This document shows positions 8,206-15,513 of a DNA stretch of 64,000 nucleotides, piece by piece. The DNA lies in the NCBI RefSeq assembly GCF_003660395.1, contig NZ_QXQT01000007.1, positions 1 to 64,000 of the forward strand, read 5' to 3'. This stretch comes from Helicobacter vulpis (GTDB lineage Bacteria; Campylobacterota; Campylobacteria; Campylobacterales; Helicobacteraceae). Numbering within the stretch: the stretch's first letter is position 1; each line of letters begins with the position of its first letter. The notes under the pieces are model-generated. The model was not told the origin of the DNA and ran no database searches. It saw only the letters and a list, made by a program, of their open reading frames with translations. Position numbers and translations under genes: made by a program.

Positions 8206-9504
8206 CTAAGACTTGAAAAACTTGAAATACCCCTGCGCCTTGTTGGTTTGGGGGGTGCGGCTTAGGACTAAATCGCCCTCTTGCATGGCAGTCGTGATAG
8301 TGCTCCCCGCCCCGATGAGTACATGCGAGGGGATGTTTAGGGGCGCGATGAGTTGGGTGTCGCTCCCTATGAAAACATGCTTGCCGATAGTAGTTTGGTG
8401 CTTGGTTTTGCCATCGTAATTACAAGTGATCACCCCCGCGCCCACATTGCTCCCCTCATCAATCCTACAATCTCCTAAATAGCTCAAGTGCCCCGCTTTC
8501 ACCCCCTTAAGCTGGGCGTTTTTGAGTTCTACAAAATTGCCAATATGGCTATCCACAATATGGCATTTAGGGCGCACATGGGCTAGGGGACCGATGGTGC
8601 TATTTTCTATGGTGCTTTGCTCAACCACGCTATGGGCTTTGATATGGGTATCTTTGAGCATACAGCCCACCAAGCGCGCCCCCTGTTCGATCACGCAATC
8701 CCCCTCAAAGCGCACTTGGCAATCCAAATAGATAGTATGGGGCATTTCTAAGCGCACGCCTTGATCCATCGCTTCTTGACGCAAACGCTCTAAGAGTACT
8801 TCTTGGGCACGGGCTAGCTCGCTTAAAGAATTTACCCCCATGCACGCTTGGGCACTGACATGCACGGGCGCAATCTCTACCCCCCCTTGTGCCCCTAAGG
8901 CGATGAGCTGGGTTAAATAGTATTCTCTTTGGGCGTTTTGCGCGTCTAACTTGGGCAAATACGCCTGTAAAAACGCCTTGCTAAAGACATAAATGCCCGC
9001 ATTCAAACTAGGCAATTTTAAAATCTCTGTAGGCGCGTCCTTTTCTTCTACAATGGCTTGGGCTAAACCTTCTTTGATGCGCACGCGCCCATACCCGCGC
9101 GCGCCCTCTAGTTCAAACACCCCGATTGCATGGCTATATTCTAGCAGGGGTTGCAAAATGGACGCGTTGATCAAGGGCATGTCCGCATTTAAGATTAAGA
9201 TTTTTTCATGAGCGCATGCGATGAGCGCGCCCTGTTGGAGCAACGCCCCGCCCGTGCCCGGGAAGTTTGCGGCATCTTGAATATGGATATGAATGGGCGC
9301 GTTAGGGAAGGCTTCTTGCAAAGCCGCGCGGATGCGTTCATGTTGGTGGGCTAAGATAACATGCACATCCTCACTGAGTGCTAACGCGCTTTCTAGCACA
9401 TAAAAAAGCATCGCGCGCCCACAAAGCGGGTGTAACACTTTGGGCAGGCTGGATTTCATGCGCGTCCCCTTGCCCGCTGCTAGTATGATCACAGAGAGAT
9501 TCAT
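8206..9504 (-). CDS. glmU: Bifunctional UDP-GlcNAc pyrophosphorylase / glucosamine-1-phosphate acetyltransferase
   Basis: A 432-residue cytoplasmic enzyme making UDP-GlcNAc for peptidoglycan and lipopolysaccharide. The nucleotidyltransferase domain begins LAAGKGTRMKSSLPKVLHPL and occupies roughly residues 1-225. The C-terminal half is a left-handed beta-helix of hexapeptide repeats with the acetyltransferase region (HVRPKCHIVDSHIGNFVELK, then GNFVELKNA, SYLGD, NYDGK). The start is ATG 9504 after AAAGGATCTTG. The length is close to the H. pylori protein, and the gene lies divergently beside fliP as it does there. Confidence 0.96.
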   Translation of the reverse strand: MNLSVIILAAGKGTRMKSSLPKVLHPLCGRAMLFYVLESALALSEDVHVILAHQHERIRAALQEAFPNAPIHIHIQDAANFPGTGGALLQQGALIACAHEKILILNADMPLINASILQPLLEYSHAIGVFELEGARGYGRVRIKEGLAQAIVEEKDAPTEILKLPSLNAGIYVFSKAFLQAYLPKLDAQNAQREYYLTQLIALGAQGGVEIAPVHVSAQACMGVNSLSELARAQEVLLERLRQEAMDQGVRLEMPHTIYLDCQVRFEGDCVIEQGARLVGCMLKDTHIKAHSVVEQSTIENSTIGPLAHVRPKCHIVDSHIGNFVELKNAQLKGVKAGHLSYLGDCRIDEGSNVGAGVITCNYDGKTKHQTTIGKHVFIGSDTQLIAPLNIPSHVLIGAGSTITTAMQEGDLVLSRTPQTNKAQGYFKFFKS

Positions 9505-9537
9505 CAAGATCCTTTAGAGTTTTTTAACTTCTAGGGC

Positions 9538-9543
9538 ATTATA
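9538..9543 (-). promoter_or_regulatory. -10 box for glmU
   Basis: TATAAT on the minus strand, 34 bases upstream of the glmU ATG, in the glmU-fliP divergent gap. No conserved -35 is expected for the Helicobacter housekeeping sigma factor. Confidence 0.5.
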
Positions 9544-9573
9544 CTTTAAGACACCATGTAAAAAGGTTTTGGA

Positions 9574-10326
9574 TTGTTCAAACTGATCTTGCTAGGGCTT
9601 GTAGGGCTGGACTTGTTGCTGGGTGCTGGGATCAAAGACCCTATAATCCCCACCATCGATCTCTCTTTAAGCGCGCCCCACACCCCCACGCAATTAGTAA
9701 CCACTTTAAATGTTGTCTTGGTGCTCACTCTCTTGGTGCTTGCTCCCTCTCTTATTTTGGTGATGACAAGTTTTATCCGCTTGATTGTGGTCTTCTCCTT
9801 TTTGCGTACCGCTTTGGGTACACAACAAACCCCCCCCACGCAAATTCTAGTTTCTCTAGCGTTGATCTTGACTTTTTTTATCATGGAGCCTAGTGCCAAA
9901 AAGAGTTATGAAATCGCCATCAAACCCTATTTGGCTGAAAAGATTTCTTATACAGAGGCGTTTGAAAAGGGAGTTGTGCCTTTTAAAGAGTTCATGCTCC
10001 AAAACACGCGGGAGAAAGATTTAGCGCTCTTTTTTAGAATCCGCCATTTGGATAACCCTAAAGATGTCAACAGTGTGCCTTTAAGCGTGCTTGTACCGGC
10101 CTTTATGATTAGCGAGCTCAAAACAGCTTTTCAGATCGGCTTTTTGCTCTATCTGCCCTTCTTGGTCATTGACATGGTGGTTAGCTCCATCTTGATGGCT
10201 ATGGGGATGATGATGTTGCCCCCCGTGATGATCTCTTTACCTTTTAAGATTTTAATTTTTATCTTGGTGGATGGGTTTAACTTGCTGACTGAAAATCTCG
10301 TGGCGAGCTTTAAACATCTTAGCTAG
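9574..10326 (+). CDS. fliP: Flagellar export apparatus protein FliP
   Basis: A 250-residue polytopic inner-membrane protein of the flagellar type III secretion gate (FliPQR). The family signature LVMTSFIRLIVVFSFLRTAL follows a cleavable-type N-terminal helix, and the C-terminal signature VSSILMAMGMMMLPPVMISL is present, with about four membrane helices. The start is TTG 9574, preceded by AAAAAGG; no ATG fits the signal sequence. Convergent overlap of 8 bases with the next gene. Confidence 0.96.
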   Translation: MFKLILLGLVGLDLLLGAGIKDPIIPTIDLSLSAPHTPTQLVTTLNVVLVLTLLVLAPSLILVMTSFIRLIVVFSFLRTALGTQQTPPTQILVSLALILTFFIMEPSAKKSYEIAIKPYLAEKISYTEAFEKGVVPFKEFMLQNTREKDLALFFRIRHLDNPKDVNSVPLSVLVPAFMISELKTAFQIGFLLYLPFLVIDMVVSSILMAMGMMMLPPVMISLPFKILIFILVDGFNLLTENLVASFKHLS

Positions 10327-10783
10327 TACGCCAAGTACGCCCCACAAAGAGCGCGCAGAGCAAAAAGAGCAGGACTTTAAAGAGTATTTCGCTTTGGGCG
10401 TGCATGCGCGCAAACTCGGGCGTGGCGGTGGTGTTGGTAGCTTGGGCGTTTAAAATAAAGGGGGTGTAGTAAAAACTAAAAAGCGCGATGAGCGCCACGC
10501 TAGCTAGAGCTAAGAGTGCTAAAATAACTCTCCTGTGGCGCGCAACAAGAGTGAGCAAGAGGCTATCTAAGAGCAACAACACCCCTAAAGCGTTTAAAAG
10601 CGCGTTGGCGCGCACGAAAATCTGTCCCATCAACGCCCCCGCCTCCGGGGTGCTCAAATTGACATGGGCAATCTCAGGGGCTTTAAAGATCACAGGAGCC
10701 ACCCCTGCGCCTGCAAAGAGCACCACGCCCACGCCCATACCCAGCGCCAGCAAGAGCACCACGCCCCACAATTTGCCCAACAT
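10319..10783 (-). CDS. DUF4149-type integral membrane protein
   Basis: A 154-residue protein with about four hydrophobic helices (LWGVVLLLALGMGVG; ANALLNALGVLLLLDSLLLT; ILALLALASVALIALF; ILFKVLLFLLCALFVG). Layout and length fit the DUF4149 / TMEM205-like family, whose function is not established. The start is ATG 10783, whose A is the last base of the upstream gene's TAA stop (TAATG), so the pair is probably translationally coupled. A longer in-frame start at 10819 would overlap the outer-membrane gene. Confidence 0.75.
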   Translation of the reverse strand: MLGKLWGVVLLLALGMGVGVVLFAGAGVAPVIFKAPEIAHVNLSTPEAGALMGQIFVRANALLNALGVLLLLDSLLLTLVARHRRVILALLALASVALIALFSFYYTPFILNAQATNTTATPEFARMHAQSEILFKVLLFLLCALFVGRTWRTS

Positions 10784-11436
10784 TAGAAGTAGAAGTAATA
10801 GGCGAGGGTGAACGCCCAATCGCGCTTAAGAGAGATGACAGTGTTATCCACGCGGGTACCATCGTAGTTTCTAATATAATCCGTACGCATCATGGGTACT
10901 TTAAAGCCCAATTCAATCCCGTTATGTTTAGCAATGACGGCGCGAATCCCGCCATTGAACAACCATTGGGCCTTGGTTTGTGGGGTATTTCCCTTGACCA
11001 GCGACCAAGTGTTGCCCCCCACCGCCAAGCCCCCAAAAAAGCCCAAACTAAAGCCCTCAGCATTGACTAAATTCAATAACAAATCTATCCCCACCCCATA
11101 GCCAGATAGGTTGAAAGTGTTGTTTACAAAGGCGGCGTTATTGTTGTACACCACCTTTCCAAAATTGGTGATCCCCCAGTTGTAAAAGCCATAGTAGCGC
11201 AGGCCGATCCAACCCTTTTGCCCAAAGAGTTGGTTATAACCTATATGTACCCCCACACCCTGTGTGATCGCGCTGTTGTTCACCTTGGGCGCATTCCCCC
11301 CTAGTACTTTGGCCTTAAAGGTAGAACCCCCCATTTCATACATCGCGCCCACGAAAAACGCGCTCTCTTCTGCCTGTAAGCCCCCCCATAACGCGCTCGC
11401 CCCCACAATGCTTAGGATTGTCAATCGCATGCGCAC
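10783..11436 (-). CDS. Helicobacter outer-membrane beta-barrel protein, small Hor-like
   Basis: A 217-residue protein with signal peptide MRMRLTILSIVGASALWGGLQA and alternating aromatic beta strands ending in DWAFTLAYYFYF, the C-terminal aromatic pattern recognised by the Bam complex. Motifs such as GVGVHIGYNQLFG and GLRYYGFYNWG match Helicobacter outer-membrane families. The predicted 8-stranded barrel size and function are inferred. It is upstream of and overlaps the DUF4149 gene. Confidence 0.85.
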   Translation of the reverse strand: MRMRLTILSIVGASALWGGLQAEESAFFVGAMYEMGGSTFKAKVLGGNAPKVNNSAITQGVGVHIGYNQLFGQKGWIGLRYYGFYNWGITNFGKVVYNNNAAFVNNTFNLSGYGVGIDLLLNLVNAEGFSLGFFGGLAVGGNTWSLVKGNTPQTKAQWLFNGGIRAVIAKHNGIELGFKVPMMRTDYIRNYDGTRVDNTVISLKRDWAFTLAYYFYF

Positions 11437-11481
11437 TCCTTCTTAATGTGAAACCAGGAGATCGGAAAAACCCTATTTACC

Positions 11482-12295
11482 TTAAGCCCTCGCGGCTAAC
11501 TTGCTGATCGCATCGGCATGCAAGTCGTCCATATGCGTACGCAAGACCTTAGAATACATATCTACAAGGCGGTTGGCTTCAATCAAACGTGTCATCTCAG
11601 TAACTGCGTTGACATTGCTTTTTTCTAAGAAATGTTGGCGCACAATGGGTGCGTTGAGCTCCACGCGTTCACTCATTCTTTCTTGTGGATAGGTGTAAAG
11701 ATTATCACCTATTTTCTTCAAAGCTTTGACTTTGAAATCCGACCACCGCTAGCGCGCCCCCGGGTACCTCTTCATTGTCATCGTGGAAAAATAGATTCCC
11801 CGTATCATTCACACTCAAACGCGCCCCAGGGAGCATTTGAATCCCCGTGTGGTTTTCAATCCCCCCACGACTGAGCACATGGTAACCCTCTTTGGTGCTC
11901 AAAAAGCCTTGCGAATCAATGGTAAAACTCCCATCGCGCGTGAAAGCGATCCCCTGGGGGGTTTGCACCACAAAATAAGCGTTAGGGTCACTGAGGGCAA
12001 AATCTAACTCGTTGTCGGTCTTAGCCATCGGACCTAGGCTATAATCGGTGTAGCGTTCGCTGATAATAGGAACGCGGTTGAGATTGCGGTTTAGATACTG
12101 GGCGGCATGCTTGGTTTGGTTGGCTAGGGGCAATTTGTCGCGGTAATTTTGATACAGGCGCAAAAAATCCCCCACCACCACATCATCGCGCTTAAATCCA
12201 GCCGTGTTGAGGTTAGCCAAGTTGTTAGAAATTTGATCCAAGCGGTTAAACTCAGTAACCATCCCCCCGGCTGCGTCATAATACCCATTTGTCAT
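11482..12295 (-). pseudogene. FlgG-like flagellar rod/hook protein, frameshifted as read
   Basis: The N-terminal part (12295-11705) has the flagellar rod/hook start QISNNLANLNTAGFKRDD and TPQGIAFTRDGSFTIDSQGF. The C-terminal part (to 11482) has the rod-protein tail SNVNAVTEMTRLIEANRLVD. The two are in different frames. Removing one base at about 11728 joins them as VVGFQSKALKKIGDNLYT in a 270-residue protein, the size of H. pylori HP1092-type FlgG, to which it appears most similar. The extra base lies in a TCAAAG-TCAAAG short repeat. It may be a real mutation or a sequencing error. RBS TAGGAG precedes ATG 12295. Confidence 0.85.
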
Positions 12296-12323
12296 CGTTT
12301 TACTCCTAATTGTACGCGTGTGC

Positions 12324-12330
12324 TATTATA
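12324..12330. promoter_or_regulatory. Shared divergent -10 region (flgG-like / dedA)
   Basis: The 7-base TATTATA reads as TATAAT on the minus strand, about 30 bases before the flgG-like start, and as TATTAT on the plus strand, about 24 bases before the dedA GTG. Only 57 bases separate the two starts, so both promoters must overlap here. Confidence 0.45.
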
Positions 12331-12352
12331 ACCAAAAAATACAAGGATCGGC

Positions 12353-12925
12353 GTGCAAGAGAGTATTGCGCATTTTCAACACCTGTTTAGCACTTGGGGG
12401 TATTTGTTATTATTTGCCTACTCCTTGGGAAGTGGCTATGTGGGGATTGTGGTGGCGGCGATTTTAAGCTCTATGGGACAGATGGACATTAAATTGAGCA
12501 TGCTCGCTGCAGGTGCGGGCAATTTTGTAGGGAGTGTGGGGTTAGCTCTGCTGGGGCGCACCCAAAAAAAGGAATTGTATAGCTATTTTGCCAAGCACCG
12601 CCGTAAATTCGCGCTCGTACATTTGTGGTTGCAAAAATACGGGATATGGCTGATTTTTTTTAATAAATACATTTATGGCATCAAGAGCATTTTACCCCTA
12701 GCAATTGGCTTTAGCAAATACGATCTGAAGAAATTCGCCCTATTAAATGTGGGCGCGTGTGCGCTGTGGGCGGTGGTGGTAGGTGCGGTTGCCTTTTATG
12801 CCAGTGCGTGGGTGCGCCATATCGCCGATCGTCTCAGCGCATACGCTTACTTGATGCCTGTGTTTATTTTGGCTTTGATTGTGGGGATTGTTTGGGTGCT
12901 CAAAAGGGGGAGTCAAAAGACTTAA
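12353..12925 (+). CDS. DedA-family membrane protein
   Basis: A 190-residue polytopic protein, with the DedA (SNARE-associated) signature visible as GYVGIVVAAILSSMGQM, GNFVGSVGLALLGR and FFNKYIYGIKSILPLAIG. Several DedA proteins act as lipid (undecaprenyl phosphate or phospholipid) transporters across the inner membrane; the exact role here is inferred. The start is GTG 12353, with AAGGA at 12343-12347. It is divergent from the flgG homologue. Confidence 0.88.
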   Translation: MQESIAHFQHLFSTWGYLLLFAYSLGSGYVGIVVAAILSSMGQMDIKLSMLAAGAGNFVGSVGLALLGRTQKKELYSYFAKHRRKFALVHLWLQKYGIWLIFFNKYIYGIKSILPLAIGFSKYDLKKFALLNVGACALWAVVVGAVAFYASAWVRHIADRLSAYAYLMPVFILALIVGIVWVLKRGSQKT

Positions 12926-12971
12926 TGAGTATTGGCTTTAAGAGAGTAGAGTTGCGCAAAAAAGGATGGAC

Positions 12972-13103
12972 ATGGGTAAAATTCTAGCATGCTTGGGTTT
13001 GGCGTTGTGTTTGGTTGGATGTTGCCAGTGCCCCACCAACCCCACCAACCCCCCTAAAAAGCACAAACACCATAAAAAACCTCCCAAAGTCGCCCCCAAT
13101 GAT
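12972..13103 (+). CDS. Tiny lipoprotein with a basic, histidine-containing tail
   Basis: The 43-codon frame starts at ATG 12972 with AAAGGA at 12961-12966. It has a lipoprotein signal: hydrophobic core ending LVGC, with cysteine 17 as the lipidation site, followed by CQC. The mature part is a short PTNPTNPP stretch and KKHKHHKKP. Basic histidine-rich tails can bind nickel or nucleic acid, but nothing here proves that. It follows dedA by 46 bases on the same strand. The frame is short, so confidence rests on the lipobox and RBS. Confidence 0.55.
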
Positions 13104-13244
13104 GGCGAACCCCATCAAATAGAATAGCGCGCGCTTTAAAAGGCTCTGCAATGGCAAAAACGCCACCTTGGGGAGAATCGCCCCACGGTAGAGCAAGCAG
13201 ACACCTAGCAAGAATAATCCCTCTAGCCAAGGGGGCTCAAAACC
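13092..13244 (-). pseudogene. Relic of the polytopic membrane-protein family
   Basis: The minus-strand frame reads PPWLEGLFLLGVCLLYRGAI and continues LPKVAF, matching the segment at the end of each module of the intact gene at 14000-14794 (PPWLEGLFLLGVYLLYRG). It has no start of its own and is out of frame with the adjacent 13237-13659 gene, which ends in an unrelated tail. I read it as the displaced end of a second, degraded copy of the family. Confidence 0.5.
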
Positions 13245-13659
13245 AACCCTTAAAACACCTGATCTTGAGCACATCTAGGGCTTTGGGCAGGATAATCAAG
13301 ACTAAACACTCAAACCAAACCGGGCTAGGATAGCCCAGTTGCGTTACAATGAGATGCAAGAATATGCCAAAAAGGCATAGAAGCGCAACCCCCAAACTGG
13401 GCTGAAAACGCCAACTCACCTCATTATACCCCGTAACATTAAAGAATATATCGCCCATCAACACCCCCAACACCATCGCGCCAAAGAAGACTAGAGAATT
13501 TTCCCAAGAACTCTCAAAAGTAAAAAACACAAAAGAATACCTAGAACTGCCAGAGAGATCCCCTGTGTTTTGCCAATACAAGATAGAAGAAGCCATACAA
13601 ATGGCCCTCCCCCGCCAAAGCAGATCGTATATTCTATCCTCAGGATTGCCACCCGCCAT
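13237..13659 (-). CDS. Polytopic membrane protein, truncated paralogue of the 14000-14794 gene
   Basis: A 140-residue product. The start is ATG 13659, with a strong AAGGAGG six bases upstream. The segment SWRFQPSLGVALLCLFGIFL matches WRFQSTLGMLLALVPIALIH of the intact paralogue, but the expected PPWLEGLF segment is replaced by PSPVWFECLVLIILPKALDV and then a stop. The true family tail follows in another frame (13092-13244). It is either a recombined short gene still made, or a decaying copy. About four membrane segments are predicted by eye. Confidence 0.5.
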   Translation of the reverse strand: MAGGNPEDRIYDLLWRGRAICMASSILYWQNTGDLSGSSRYSFVFFTFESSWENSLVFFGAMVLGVLMGDIFFNVTGYNEVSWRFQPSLGVALLCLFGIFLHLIVTQLGYPSPVWFECLVLIILPKALDVLKIRCFKGWF

Positions 13660-13669
13660 AAAGACCTCC

Positions 13670-13869
13670 TTATGCTGGTAAAAGTGCAAAGACTCCCACT
13701 TTTCTAAACCGGGGTGCGTAGTGCTCTACGGGCATCTTGTGCATGCCATCTTCAATAGCACTGCCGATCTTTCCCCCAAGATAAGTACCTACGCGCTCTC
13801 CAACCGCCCCCCCAGCTCCCTGGCACTAGCAAGACCGCGTTCATCCCTATTTCTTGTGCCAACCGACAT
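13670..13869 (-). pseudogene. Remnant of a second copy of the glycine-rich exported protein
   Basis: The minus strand encodes GGAVGERVGTYLGGKIGSAI followed by EDGMHKMPVEHYAPRF and ends at TAA 13672-13670, resembling the C-terminal third of the intact gene at 14794-15321 (GSRAGSYIGRQFGGFIDRVI). The signal peptide and middle are missing and a seven-G run (plus strand C 13807-13813) marks a frame change. It lies directly before the truncated membrane gene, the same order as in the intact pair, so the two-gene module was duplicated and then decayed. Confidence 0.55.
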
Positions 13870-13999
13870 GATCCAGCTTTAACATAAATTTTTAAGAAAT
13901 ATAACTTGATAAATCGCTACAGAAATACATATCTTTTTAAATGTTACAAAAATAAACATCTCTTGCGCTAAAAACCCCTCCTTTGGCGCGCCCTTGAAT

Positions 14000-14794
14000 T
14001 TAGGAGCTCGCAGTGCGTAAAAACGCCATTTTGGGAAGAATCGCCCCGCGGTAGAGCAAGTAGACACCTAGCAAAAACAACCCCTCTAGCCAAGGGGGGG
14101 TGTTGCATAAGAAGTGAATCAAAGCAATGGGGACTAGGGCTAGGAGCATTTCTAAAGTGGGTTGGAATTGCCATTTGATGGGCCTGGGTTGGAATTTAAA
14201 ATCAGCCGCCAACTTCCCCTTAAGACTGCAAAAGCAATCGCCAAAGAATGCGCCAACAACAAGGGCTGCCCCTATGAATACAGAATTTCTAGGGTCGATG
14301 AAGTAGTTAAACCCCTGGGCTTCATCGCCCGCCTTATCTGCAAAGGTAACAAGCGCGGAGTAGTAAAAAACCGCGCGCAACGAGGAGATACCTGTATTCA
14401 CAGGAGTATCCTCTTCTTTGCTACGCAAAAACGCCACCCTGGGGACGATTAGCTTGTTATTGATCAGCACTATACCTAGCAAGAACAACCCCTCTAGCCA
14501 AGGGGGGGTGTCAAACAAGAAGTGAATCAAAGCAATGGGGACTAGAGCTAGAAGCATGCCTAAGGTGGATTGGAATCGCCATTTTTTCCACTTAAATCTG
14601 TAGAGACATTCATTCAAGAATGTCCCCAGCACAAAGGCCGTCCACACGAATATGGAACTTCCAGGGTCGATCACAAAGTCGATTCGCTCGGGCTGGGCTG
14701 CCAAATGCCCAAAAACCCACATTGTGCAGAGATAAATGAGCATACTCCAGTGGAACGCGCTGTCTACAAGAACCATCTTTTCTTCTTTGCCCAT
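14000..14794 (-). CDS. Polytopic membrane protein with two internal repeats
   Basis: A 264-residue integral membrane protein built from two similar halves. Each has a hydrophobic start, then a segment IDPGSSIFVWTA or IDPRNSVFIGAA, then W-x-F-Q-(S/P)-TL-x-MLLALVPIALIHFL and PPWLEGLFLLG. The start is ATG 14794, overlapping the TGA of the gene before it (TGATG) with GGGAGGAG upstream, so the pair is translationally coupled. No transport or enzymatic signature is recognised. Its partner is a glycine-rich exported protein, which may hint at a membrane complex (inference). Confidence 0.65.
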   Translation of the reverse strand: MGKEEKMVLVDSAFHWSMLIYLCTMWVFGHLAAQPERIDFVIDPGSSIFVWTAFVLGTFLNECLYRFKWKKWRFQSTLGMLLALVPIALIHFLFDTPPWLEGLFLLGIVLINNKLIVPRVAFLRSKEEDTPVNTGISSLRAVFYYSALVTFADKAGDEAQGFNYFIDPRNSVFIGAALVVGAFFGDCFCSLKGKLAADFKFQPRPIKWQFQPTLEMLLALVPIALIHFLCNTPPWLEGLFLLGVYLLYRGAILPKMAFLRTASS

Positions 14795-15321
14795 CACTCC
14801 TCCCTAGCTTTTACTCCCTCAGGGAGTTTCATATACCACCCAGTCCAGTGGTGGGAGGTGTTGCGCGGCAGGGCATTATCTTCAATGACGCGATCTATAA
14901 ACCCGCCAAATTGCCTGCCGATATAAGAACCTGCACGACTTCCGGCATCTGTAGCACCCGTTGAGATCGCTGCCCTAATGATCGGGTTTCTTATATTAGA
15001 ATTGTTGCCTAGGGCATTTCCAAGCACAGCCCCTCCTACACCAAATGCATGTTCTCCCACAGTCTTACCCACTGTGGATGTGCCCCGCATTTCAGCACTT
15101 GTACAGCAAGTGGGGGGCTCTATAAGCGATTTGAGATAACCTCCCTGGGCTCTATCATGGCCTTGTGTCCTGTGATCATTTTGTGGCTTCTGACTAGCAG
15201 ATATTATATTGTGGAACTGCTTGGCATCGTGCGCATACATCAGATAGGGCTCACGCGCCTCCAAATTTGTTACACAAGAAAAACCCACTACTGCAGGGAC
15301 AACTAATAACAACTTCCTCAT
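14794..15321 (-). CDS. Glycine-zipper exported protein
   Basis: A 175-residue product. The start is chosen as ATG 15321, behind AAAGGAG; the frame is open further upstream but lacks an RBS. N-terminal signal-like sequence MRKLLLVVPAVVGFSCVTNL. The C-terminal half has small-residue periodicity (GVGGAVLGNALGN; GATDAGSRAGSYIGRQFGG) typical of glycine zippers that insert into or line membranes. Two adjacent cysteines (PPTCCTS). It is coupled to the polytopic membrane protein downstream. Unknown family; a membrane-active or surface role is only inferred. Confidence 0.6.
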   Translation of the reverse strand: MRKLLLVVPAVVGFSCVTNLEAREPYLMYAHDAKQFHNIISASQKPQNDHRTQGHDRAQGGYLKSLIEPPTCCTSAEMRGTSTVGKTVGEHAFGVGGAVLGNALGNNSNIRNPIIRAAISTGATDAGSRAGSYIGRQFGGFIDRVIEDNALPRNTSHHWTGWYMKLPEGVKAREE

Positions 15322-15481
15322 AACTGCTCCTTTGTATTTTCCTGTGCCAACCGACACGGTTTCATTTTAACACAAACCTTAAGCAAGCGGTTTTGATGAC
15401 TCACACGGCAAAATTTTGCACACTTTTAAATGTTACTAAACTAAACAAGAATATTCTTAAAGATTGCGTTTGTTTTTACGC

Positions 15482-15487
15482 TATGAT
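15482..15487 (+). promoter_or_regulatory. -10 box for uvrB
   Basis: TATGAT lies 26 bases upstream of the uvrB ATG in an AT-rich gap, preceded by TTTTTACGC. It fits the Helicobacter housekeeping -10 pattern. Confidence 0.4.
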
Positions 15488-15513
15488 CGCGCTAAAAACT
15501 GCAAAGAGTCAAT

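Larger units (their letters stand above)
13855..15447. repeat. Duplicated upstream region (13855-13958 and 15343-15447)
   Basis: The motif TGTGCCAACCGACA occurs at 13855 and 15343. About 80 bases further on, TTTTAAATGTTAC followed by AAA and TAAACA occurs at 13934 and 15423. Similarity and spacing are kept in both copies, upstream (minus strand) of the relic and of the intact glycine-rich gene. This is probably the promoter region that travelled with the duplicated module; only the flanks remain similar while the genes diverged. Confidence 0.55.

Noticed and set aside
12984-13274. A 96-residue minus-strand frame
   Set aside because: Its first part is the membrane-family relic and the rest is the antisense of the plus-strand lipoprotein; it has no start site, so I list only the relic portion.
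13807-14510. C7 and G7 tracts as phase-variation sites
   Set aside because: Seven bases is short for efficient slippage. One lies in a relic, and those near 14091 and 14506 are within conserved repeats of an intact gene.
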